Shown piece after piece: positions 1 to 9,101 of a stretch of DNA of 29,023 bases (positions within the stretch are counted from its first letter, which is position 1; each line of letters begins with the position of its first letter). The translations under genes were made by a program, and so were the position numbers. The stretch covers positions 1 through 29,023 of the forward strand of contig JANBPT010000601.1 of the NCBI GenBank assembly GCA_027575765.1, written 5' to 3'. The notes beneath the pieces were generated by a model. That model made no database searches. It saw only the letters and a program-made list of their open reading frames with translations, and was not told the DNA's origin. Origin of the DNA: Tieghemiomyces parasiticus (lineage: Eukaryota; Kickxellomycota; Dimargaritomycetes; Dimargaritales; Dimargaritaceae).

Positions 1-75
1 TTCAGAACCACAAATTCTGTGATAGTAGAATAGCCTTTTGGTTATGGTATTAGACTTGGGCCTAATATCAACACA
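1..75 (-). mobile_element. Truncated copy of a 133-bp LTR-like element, inverted
   Basis: This is the reverse complement of the first 75 bases of the 133-bp element seen whole at 150-282, 20769-20901 and 23299-23431. The element's 5' end (TGTGTTGATATT on the minus strand) lies at 75. The rest is cut off by the window start, so no target duplication can be checked. It faces the copy at 150-282 across a 74-base spacer. The host sequence is the repeat described at 76-455. Confidence 0.7.
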
Positions 76-455
76 CCCATTGTGTTATCCATTGGCACTA
101 TTTTGTTAGTAATTTCTAGTATTGATATCCCCTTAAGCTTGCTTGTTACTGTGCTGATATTAGGCCCAAGTCTACTACCATACCCAAGAGGCTTTTCTAC
201 TATCACAGAATTTGTGGTTCTGAAATAGCAGACTTGGACTTTACCTTGGGATAATTTAATGTGGTGGTTCCCAATCACCACAGTTACTTGTTATAGATTT
301 TTTTTTAGTTTGGTAACTCCATCAATAGTTAACCAATTTCCCTTTACATTGCAGATTTGGATACCTCTGCTCCAACTGCATATTCCTGGACTCCCTATAC
401 TGTGCTAGGGGCTCTTTTGAAAGGGGGACTGACCATCAGATCTTGGCCTGCTTTA
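76..455 (+). repeat. Dispersed repeat family R4, copy 1, interrupted by the 133-bp element
   Basis: Outside the inserted element at 150-282, this stretch aligns by eye with the reverse complement of 24599-24912. Shared landmarks are CCATTGGCACTATT, TTGTTAGTAA, the ATTGCAGATTTGGA core and CTTTTGAA. It runs straight into the repeat at 462-865, as the inverted counterpart near 24 kb also does. The family's nature is unknown; it may be untranslated or internal sequence of a retroelement. No coding capacity is visible. Confidence 0.55.
150..282 (+). mobile_element. 133-bp TRIM-like or solo-LTR-like element with 5-bp target duplication
   Basis: The element begins TGTGCTGATATT and ends CAATCACCACA, giving TG...CA termini and short imperfect terminal inverted repeats. 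It is flanked by a perfect 5-bp direct duplication, GTTAC, at 145-149 and 283-287. It matches the copies at 20769-20901 and 23299-23431 over exactly 133 bp. The related R4 repeat at 24.6-24.9 kb lacks the insert at the equivalent point and so acts as an empty-site control. The internal palindrome CCAAGTCTA/TAGACTTGG could fold. There is no coding capacity, so mobilisation would need proteins supplied in trans. Confidence 0.75.
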
Positions 456-461
456 CACAAT

Positions 462-865
462 TATGGTGCAGACACCCGCTTTGCCTTTTGAAGGGATCTA
501 GTGGGCACACCAATACCCAGGAAGCATAAATAATGACCAACCCCCCATGGGGGAAAAAGCTATTCTAAGTTTTAAGTTTATGGGCAAGATGCAGGTGGAT
601 GTAGATCTTTTCCCCCGCACACAAGTATAAGAGCAAGCCTGCACTGGTAAGCAAGGGCTCGTCAGTTAGTTTTCTTACAATCACGTTTATTTTATTTAGG
701 TTGTTCTTTAATTTTCATTATAGTTGGGACGCCGCTGTGGTTCCATAGTATTTACATTAACCTTGACAAGTACGCAAACTGTTTTGCCCCAGTTTTGCCA
801 TAGGACTCAGATGGTCATTGTGTACAGTCCAACCAAAGTACTGTACCCCAAGGCCTAGCACCGCA
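462..865 (+). mobile_element. Degenerate LTR-like element, family R2, copy 1
   Basis: This is about 404 bp and aligns with the reverse complement of 23764-24177. Shared landmarks are the GGTGC.GACACC start, GCACACAAGTATAAGAGCAAG (ACACAAGTATAAAAGCAAG in the other copy), GCAAGGGCT, TATTTACATTA and a terminal GCCTAGCACCGCA. The shared TATAAAAG/TATAAGAG motif could be a U3 promoter TATA box. No target duplication survives. It directly follows repeat R4, in the same order as the inverted copy on the right. Confidence 0.6.
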
Positions 866-1040
866 TATTGTGTGAAGCCAAGCGTGACTTTGACCTTTGA
901 GGATTAGCAATAGGCCGTGCCTATAGCGCCAAATATGAAACAGCAAAATGATAGGTAAGATGACGTTGGGGAGAGGTTTTGAAGTGATGGAGGGATAACC
1001 AGGCCATCCGCCAATAGTATTGCAGATCTATTCAGTGCCG

Positions 1041-1330
1041 CAGTATAATAATTGGTCCCAAGTATGCAAGACAGGACCCAGAGACTTTTTCCTGTTATTC
1101 CTGTCCCATAGTGCCATCCATTGGTGCTATTCCTTAGTAAACCTACAGTGCCAATATTCTTCTAATCCCGCTTATTGATATCCACCAGTAGTGTTTTTTA
1201 TCGTCTAGAAATGGGCTGTTACTTCATTAATAGTTTCCCGATCTTACTTTGTGTTACAGATTTGGATTCCCCGGCCCCAACTGTATACATTTGGGTGCTC
1301 TAAAGTAGTAGAGACCCGTTCCTGGAAGTT
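1041..1330 (+). repeat. Dispersed repeat family R4, copy 2 (degenerate)
   Basis: Resembles the reverse complement of 24599-24912 in order: AGTATGCAA.ACAGG, CTGTCCCATAGTGCCAT, TTGGTGCTATTCC, ACAGATTTGG and CTGGAAG. Divergence is considerable and the ends are approximate. No open frame of note. Confidence 0.45.
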
Positions 1331-3462
1331 GTACTGGTTTTTATATCTCGGTAAGCTTCACAGTTTCTGATGAGGGCGCCTCTACTTTTGCCTGTTACAG
1401 AGCCTATTCAACAGACTCATGATTCCCGTGACATACCAATAGTTTATTGGGCTATGTAGAACCTAATATATATCACCGTCATCTAACTCTTTTTCCTTGC
1501 CAACACCTATTGTCAAATTTCGTTACATCATTGATATATTACACTACGTTCCCGATTTTACTCTGCATATTCCTCAGACCCTTTCTTGTCTTTATCACGA
1601 ACTTTGCGCCCTAAGCTCCAATATCACACCATCTTTGGTATCTACGGTTGTTCTTGGTCCGTGTCTGTTGTTTAATATCGCCTTTCCATGTATAAAAAGA
1701 ACCCTAATTATCACCTTTTATAGAATTATCAACTAGTTACCGCTTATTACTATTTAACCCTGGATGACACTAGCTTTGCACTAAGTAATTCCTAAAAAGG
1801 CATTATTTTTCAATAGAGCTCCGGGTAATAAATATTATGTTGATGTCGTGTCCCGGGCCCAGTCGTATAAGGATCTTGAAGCGGAAAATAAGAATGTGGG
1901 GCGGTAGTGCCAAACTTACAAATAAAGGAAACTTAGCTGTTAGGCTCAAATTTAGACTGGTGTTGGCATTTAAGCGATGACTGTCGTTGTGGTAGGCAGA
2001 ATAAAGGGGTAGGGAGGGAAATAAAGAGTTTATTAGTGGAGAATTTGAGAAGTAGAGAGAATCCGATTGTAATCGGCATGATGTACGTCTTACAAGTCGG
2101 GTCGTCTTTTGGCATTACGTGTGTTCATGGGTCAAGCGAGAGAGCTCTCAGGGAGTCCTCGGCCTAATGGGCCCTGGTAGAAGGTTGTGAAGAGCTGGTG
2201 GTGGACGGCTAACATAGATCATTCATGTCGGTGCAGGAGAAATGTGTCCCCGTCCGCAGGAGGCACATCTCGAGGCTTGGCGTTTCTTTCAAGTATGACA
2301 CTCAAGTATATAAGACCTTACGGTCGCCATTCAATCAAACTGCTAACAGTCAGCGTTATTTATAGCAGCTACTCGGCTAGACCTAAGAGGAGTCTGGGAA
2401 ACAGTAAGGCGGGATCGGGTACCAATGGGATAACGATTGGTGGCCGTTAGATCGTGAATTATGAGGGCAAGGCCCTAAAGGACAGAGGCAGTGGCACCTG
2501 GGATGGAGGCAAAGTCCAAAGGATCAGGAAGATTGGATGTCGCTGGGAAAGGATACTGTCTATAGGAGTAGAGAAGGGGAATGTCGAATACGGATAGAAC
2601 AGCGGAAACCGGATAGTGGAGTTTACTTGAACGGGTCAGAATAGAGAGTACAGGCAGTCCCATAGTGATCGGAATCAAATTATGATAGGGGGCGTATGGA
2701 GGCGCAACAATATCGTCGTGATACAGGTGACTTCCGCAACTGATGGTGAAGGCATATTTGCCGACTACAATTGGTACTTTCAGTCGGTGCTTATGGGAAA
2801 TTGGCACTTATGTGGTAATGTCGAATTCTTAGTCTATAGTTACCTTTGCTGTAAGTCGCTGTGGACAAATACGCTGACCATTCATCAATTTATTCCTACA
2901 GGATACCGTAGTGCAACTCTCCTCGCCTCGGTCACAAACACAACTAGGCTCTAGTTGCGGCTGATCAGTGGGGCGAAGTATAGTTTGTCAGGACAACCCG
3001 AAACACACGCTGATAGCACCTTTTCCTGTTACTGGGTCAAAGCCAATAGCCCTGTAGACACGGTGCGTCCAGAATCGCCATCCGTGTTCCTTAGTTCACA
3101 GTGGCGAAACAATTGAACCAGGCTCCCTTGTATGCGCCTTCTACAGTCACCCTCCTCCAGTCTACCAGGGCAGCCCTGCCCCCCTCCTTGTCTCCCTTGG
3201 CTCCTTTTATAGCGACCAGTTCCCACCGGGACTTGCACCAACCAGGACACACTCCCCCCCTCTCTCCCCTTAGTTACGAAATCCGCTAGCATTGCCCGTC
3301 GTGTCTGGTAGAAATCACAGCCTCCTCACATTCAATAAACGGCCAACGGCAGCCAGCCCTCACCTAAGTGCCTATAGGAATCCCCGTCTACATTCCGCTG
3401 TACCGCCCAGCTTTTGACTCTCTCCTTGGACAATCCAAAGTCCCACTACCCTGATTCCTGCC
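1331..3462. other. No recognisable gene (about 2.1 kb)
   Basis: Only short open frames occur and none resembles a known domain. The longest, on the minus strand at 2475-2807, ends without recognisable motifs. TATA-like strings occur near 2305 (AGTATATAAG) and 2360. The last few hundred bases become pyrimidine-rich and presumably hold the promoter and 5' leader of the gene starting at 3463. The left part may be more decayed repeat sequence. Confidence 0.4.
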
Positions 3463-6400
3463 ATGACCTACCCTCCACCCGAAGCCGAAGTAACGGCGAC
3501 CACCCAGATGCAGCCTCCACCCCTTGCGAGGTAAGGCAATGCCCTGTCTCATTGAGGTCCGGGCTATTAGTTTGCGTCATCCCTTTAAACTAGGTGCTAC
3601 CGTATCAGACCATGGGGGCTGCTCAACGGGCATTCCTTGTGCTCGATACACGCCTTGCGGGCCCACGACTAGGACTCTCTGGCCGGCCTGTAGAAGTTCT
3701 AGGACAAACACCTTATCCCTCAGCTTTTAAACCTGAGCGGCCTAAACCTAACCTCCGCTCACAAACCATATCATCTTTGTCCGCGTGACGACCTTGGTAG
3801 GGGGCACGTGCTAGTCCGCACCTCGGCGGGTGACCTGAACATCCGGCTGTGGCCCACCGTCACACCGCGTGCCTGCCATTATTTTGTCCGGCTGTGCCGA
3901 GAAGGTGTCTACCATGGCAAGTGTATCCACCGTGTGCACCCAGGCGAGTTTGTATGGGCCGGACTGAACTCCGGCGAGGACCACAACGTCGGTAAGTAAG
4001 ATTTCTATTGGTGTTAGTAAGTGTCTGATATATTATTTGCGGTACATCTTGGTAACGCTCTATCACTGCCCCACTCCACTCACCCTCATACTCCGGGTAT
4101 GGTATCCGCTGTCCTGGTGTAATATAGATCTCCCAGCAGGCACAATTCTACTGCCCCGGGAAAAGAACAAACAGGCTAGCCCCGATCAGATCGGACTCGT
4201 TGCCCTGACTAGTGTCGCCGGCAAAGGGCACTACCGCGAGTTGGTCTTTACCCTGTTACCGCTCCAGGCCCTTGACAAGCGCCACACCGTCTTTGGTCAA
4301 GTAAGTCACCTGAACACCTTCTAGAGCCTGAAACCTCAATCTGCAATGGTTCAAATCCAGTCGCTAGCCTGGAAAAATCGCCATATGAACTCACTCAACC
4401 CAGTTATGCTGAAATTCTTGTCATACCCATTACATTTACAACTTTTACCCGTTTCTCTTGCAGCTCGACAGTCCAAGCATCCACCGGCTTTTTTCCATCA
4501 GCGCCATCAAGACCCAGCCGAATTCCGACCGGCCCTCGAACCCCCCAATTATTCGCGATACCAAGGTAGTCGATGATCCTTTCCAAGGCCCCGATCCCGT
4601 GCAGGTACCGTCAATCGACTGGGTGCCACCGGTGCTGGAAAGGCGTCCGCCAGTTCCGCAGCCAGAGACAGGTAATAGTGCCGGCGCCGAAGAGGGCCCA
4701 GGGACCAAACCGGATGTGACGACTCTGACTGCGAAACAAGCCAAGAACAGGCGCCGAAAAGAAGCTAAGAAGGCGAAAGCGGCCACAGCAGCAGCGCTGG
4801 CCAACCCGAACCAAACCGTTGCGGCGGATCCGACCGTCGAGGCCCGGCCCGCTGCTACCCAAGGTGAAAGCAAAAAAGCCAAGCGCAAAGCCAAAGGGGA
4901 CGGCAAGGCATCTTCCAGCCAGCCCGTGGGGCTTGCCAACCCGAATCAGACCGCTACGGCGGATCCGGCTGTCGAGGCCCGATCCACTGCTACCCAAGGC
5001 GGAAGCAAGAGAGCCAAAGGGGGCGGCAAGGCATCCGCCAGTCAGCCCGCGAGGCCTGCCAACCCGAACCAGGCTGCTACGGCGGATCCGGCTGTCGAGG
5101 TCCGATCCGCTGCTACCCAAGGCAAAAGCAAGAAAGCCAAAGGGGGCGGCAAGGCATCTGCCAGCCAGCCCGCGAGGCCTGCCAACCCGAACCAGGCTGC
5201 TACGGCGGACCCGGCCGTCGAGGTCCGATCCGCTGCTACCCAAGGTAGAAGCAAGAAAGCCAAAGGGGGCGGCAAGGCATCCGCCAGTCAGCCCGCGGGA
5301 CCTGCCAACCCGAACCAGGCTGCTACGGCGGACCCGGCCGTCGAGGTCCGATCCGCTGCTACCCAAGGTAGAAGTAAGAAAGCCAAAGGGGGTGGTAAGG
5401 CATCTACCGGCCAGTCCACACGGCCAGCCAGCACGACAGTACCCGCCAAAGATGACGTCGGGATCCGTATCGTCGGCAGTTCGGCTACTATCGCTCAACG
5501 TTCCGTCTCACCCAAAACCCACAAGGCAGACTCCAGCCCGTCCTTGGCCCGAAATAGTAAGTTATCATCACACTTTCCCTCATCGCCGTTCCTCGACCGT
5601 CTTAAACCGTCCCAAGAACCCACCCTTAGTATACCAACTTCCCGCTCCGCATACTAGTAGCACTAACCCTATTATGTACCGCATTTATTCACCTCCTTGT
5701 AATACAGCCACTGAGCCTGTCGACGCCCCGAAACCCATCTACGATGCCTACTGGTCCATTAGCCGGGTTCAGGACATGCTCAGCCGAGGCCGGCTCCACC
5801 GCGGCGTCATCCGGATTAACCGTAAGGACCCTAACACCGGATACGTGACGTGCGATGACTTGGATCGCGACGTACTGCTATTCCCGCGCTGGCGCCTCAA
5901 CCGGGCATTCGACGGTGATGTGGTCTACATCAAGTTGATTAGTGGCGAGAAGATCCTACGTCATCAAAAGTCCCAACGCGACCGTATTCAGGACCGCGTG
6001 CGTGCCCGTACGGCCTCCCGGGCTAAACACATGGAATTGGGTCATGTGCCCGCCGTGACGGATGCATCTACGGGCCACGGTGGGGAAGCAGCGGCGAGCA
6101 ACGCACTGGAGACAGGGAGCGACCAGGAGATCCGCCAGTGCGGCCAGGTGGTACTTGTGGATGCCGGTGAGACTGTCCGTACAGTGAGCGGCACTGTGCG
6201 TACTGAACCACCGCTGGACAATCCTGCTGCGCGGACACGGGCGCTGGTCGACCCTTGCGCGGTTCTTAAGGCTATTCTCTTCCGGCCCCAGGATCCGCGC
6301 CTGCCCCGGACGCGACTGGTTCCGCAGCGGCTTAGCCGGGCCGTTCTCGAGGCCATCGTGCAGGGCGACGCCCAGACCGTCTACGAGGCTACGGTCGACG

Positions 6401-8343
6401 CGTGGCCCGTGGATCTGGAGTACCCATTGCTGACCATCACCCGCGCGTTGGGACCCCGCGGGACCATCGAGGTCGAAACGGCGGCCCTCCTGGCGGACAA
6501 CTGCGTGCGCAGCGCGGACTTCTCACCGGCCGTCACCCGGGATCTGCCCAGCTTGCCCTGGTCAGTCCCTGCCGCAGAGCTGGCCACACGCTGGGACCTC
6601 CGTCGCCAGCGCATCTTCACCATCGACCCGGCCACTGCCCGCGACCTGGACGACGCCGTATCGTGCTGGCCCTTAGCCAATGGCAACCTGCGCGTCGGGG
6701 TGCACATCGCTGACGTGTCGTACTTTGTGGACCCTGAGACGGCGCTGGACCGCGAGGCCCGCCAACGCGCCACCACCGTGTACCTTGTACAGCGTGCGGT
6801 GCCTATGCTGCCCCATGTGCTCAGCCAGACCCTGTGCAGCCTGAACCCGGGCGTTGACCGCCTGGCCTACTCGGTGATGTGGGAGATGACCCCGGAGGCC
6901 GAGGTGGTGGACGTGTGGTTCGGTCGCACCGTGATCCACTCATGCTGTCGCTTGGCTTACGAGCAGGCTCAGCATGTAGTGGAGGGAAACCCGCTGGACC
7001 CAGCCATCCCGGTACACGATGGCCACGCGGCCGCGGACGTGGCGGCCGATATCACGCGCCTATTCGGTCTATCCCGCCTCCTGCGCGAGCGGCGCTTCCG
7101 TAACGGAGCCCTCACCGTCAACTCCATTCGCCTACACTTCGACCTGGACGCACACGGCCAGCCCGTCCGGTGCTACCCGTACGACCTGAAGGACAGTAAC
7201 CGGCTAATTGAGGAGTTTATGTTGCTGGCCAACATGAGTGTGGCCCATCGTATCGCTGAGGCCTTCCCGGACCAAGCACTTCTACGCTGCCACCCAGCGC
7301 CGCTGGACCGTCTGCTCACCCGCTTTCACGAGGTACTGACCAAACTCGGGTACCATGACTTTGACACAAGCTCCTCGGGGGCCTTCCACCGCTCGTTCCA
7401 GGCCATCGAGGAACCAAGGGCCCGTATGTTACTACAGCTACAGGCTATCAAGCCCATGTGCCGCGCCAAGTACTTTTGCACTGGCTACGCTGAGCCCGCA
7501 CAATACGCGCACTACGCCCTCAGCGTGCCACTCTACACGCACTTCACCTCTCCAATCCGCCGCTATGCCGACGTAATTGTCCATCGCCTGCTAACAGCCG
7601 CCCTGGCGCAGCAGCGGGCCTTCTATTTGCCCCGCGAAGTGGTGCGTGGGATCACTGGCCAGTGCAACCGCAAGAAGGAACTGGCCCGCCAGGCCCAGGA
7701 CCAGAGCATCTTTTTATACTTGGTGCTCTACCTCCAGCGGACCATCCAGGCCCAGGGCGGTCGCCCGCTGGTCGCCGAAGCTTTGGTCCTCGAGCTCAAC
7801 AAGAACCACGCCGAGCTGATCGTGCCCGCCTACGGTGTAGAGAAGCGCGTGCACTGGGACCGTCTTCCCCTCCACAGCGCCATTTACTACGACGAGGGTA
7901 ACGTAGCCCGTCTCGTGTGGCGTCAGTCGACCGCGGGGACGGCCGGTGAAGAAAACGCCATCGCTATGGTTGCGGAGGGCTCGGAGAGCGAGGCCCGGGA
8001 TGCGGCTGGGACCACAGTTGGTGTGACCCTGGAGGCAGACGACGCCAGCCAAGTTGGCGATGCCGCAACCACCGACGCACTGGCTGAGGAGCTGGATCGG
8101 CTGCGTTTGCATGCCCTTACCACCACGGCAGACGAAAGCTCCACCGTGGGGCCGCAGCAGAGTGTGATCACCGCAGGTGCCGACGGCCCGAGCCAGAAGT
8201 TGCAGGTGTTCCAACCCGTTCGCGTATACCTTACGCCCGATACCAAATCATCGCCGCCCGTAATCAATGTCACCCTAGTGCCCCCGGAGGGCGCTCAGTG
8301 CCCCCTTGCTAAATCTGATCAAACCAAGAAGAAGCGACAGTAA
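3463..8343 (+). CDS. Cyclophilin (CWC27-like) to DIS3L2-type 3'-5' exoribonuclease, apparent fusion
   Basis: The five-exon model is 3463-3530, 3801-3991, 4140-4300, 4464-5556 and 5708-8343, giving 1382 aa. Every donor is GTAAG(T/G), every acceptor ends AG, and all junction phases agree. Exons 1-4 encode a cyclophilin-type domain (about residues 24-185) closest to the spliceosomal CWC27 type. HR-V in the active loop and H in the KRHTVFG segment remain. The usual GSQFF core reads RELVF, so isomerase activity is doubtful. A Lys/Ala/Gly-rich tandem-repeat linker follows (about 253-461). Exon 5 is a complete DIS3L2 module: cold-shock domains from about 515, then RNB with FTIDPATARDLDDA (Asp 811, 817, 819, 820), HFTSPIRRYADV, and a C-terminal S1-like domain carrying an acidic insert. 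There is no PIN domain, as in DIS3L2, which degrades 3'-uridylated RNA processively. If intron 4 is retained, translation stops at 5657 after the linker. Domain identities are firm; the fusion is inferred from splicing. Confidence 0.82.
4800..5426 (+). repeat. In-frame coding tandem repeat, 123-bp unit, five copies
   Basis: Units begin at GCCAACCCGAA at 4800 (135 bp), 4935, 5058, 5181 and 5304 (123 bp each). They encode 41-residue blocks such as ANPNQAATADPAVEVRSAAT followed by a KSKKAKGGGKAS-type basic stretch. Differences between units fall mostly at third codon positions of the cyclophilin reading frame (AAT/AAC, GAT/GAC, TCC/TCT, GGC/GGT). That marks this frame as the translated one, although two other frames are also largely open. 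The encoded linker is probably disordered and basic, possibly RNA-binding. Confidence 0.88.
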
Positions 8344-9101
8344 GGCAATGGCGTGCACCTGCAAGTTTGGTTGAAGTTCCGGTGAACGGTGATCTACTCG
8401 GTCAAGACCCTCGTGCTTGAGTACAACTAAAGGGTATCGGTCAATAAACGATGAAAGATATCTAAATCCAAAGTATTTCTCCAGCGCACCCTGGGCAGAC
8501 GATGAGTGTTACTGTTCCTGCCCCCCTCTTCCTAATGGTGCTGGTGCGTAGGTGAACTTGCGAGAGCAGATAGGCATGCTGAGCAACCTCGCCTCGCTAT
8601 CAGACCTGTCTCTGAGCCTTTGCTGTCTCCCTGTTCGGTTCGAGTTGCTGTGATACGCAAGAGCCGGTTCAGCCACCTCTAATAGGACTCATTATAGCGA
8701 GGTTAGAAATTCTCTCTCGTCTCGCATGCTTACCATTCCTTCCCCCTCATAGCCCGCGCTTATACCGGATTCCCACTTTTTCCTTTTTTTTTTGTCCTTC
8801 CTTTCCACCACTCCCGTCCATAAGAAGGCTCTGAGACTTTGGTGACTCCGCATTTCTCTTCCTCCTCCCCATTTCCACCTGACCACTCTCATTCGCCTCT
8901 CCGTACAGCTTTCCACGACTGACTGTCTCTTGTAGCCACGGTACGGAACCAACTGTGCATTACTCTCCACGCAATCCACACACAGATTTATCACCAACTT
9001 ATAGCCTGTACCGTCACCTATCGGCCTCAGAGTTATCTGCGATACTGCCCCGTTTCTGGCTTATTTAGCTTCGCGAATCACTATCTCCCTGGAGCCACGC
9101 C
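8344..9101 (+). promoter_or_regulatory. 3' flank of the exonuclease gene and promoter/leader region of BRF1
   Basis: An AATAAA polyadenylation-type hexamer lies at 8443-8448, about 100 bases after the stop codon. The remainder is pyrimidine-rich on the plus strand (T-runs near 8780), as is common upstream of fungal genes, and ends in CCACGCC before the BRF1 start codon. No additional gene was seen. A GGTTCGAGT string at 8636-8644 is not part of a tRNA. Confidence 0.45.

Noticed and set aside
1933..2807. Possible duplicated coding segments on the minus strand (IMPITIG and LIPITMG strings)
   Set aside because: The likeness is short, the DNA alignment is weak, and neither frame resembles a known protein. 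Not enough to call a gene.
4611..5498. Long open frames on the minus strand across the repeat region (295 and 77 codons)
   Set aside because: They are shadows caused by a repeat unit divisible by three. Base changes between units are non-synonymous in these frames.
4819..8343. One unbroken 1174-codon plus-strand frame read as a single-exon DIS3L2 with an Arg/Pro-rich N-terminus
   Set aside because: It has no ATG at its start. The repeat region drifts synonymously in a different frame, the one continuous with the cyclophilin domain. A strong intron at 5557-5707 links that frame to DIS3L2.
8630..8660. GGTTCGAGT, a tRNA B-box-like string
   Set aside because: The flanking bases do not pair into a T stem, and no anticodon arm or acceptor stem is present. 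The same applies to similar strings near 14945, 18570 and 4350.
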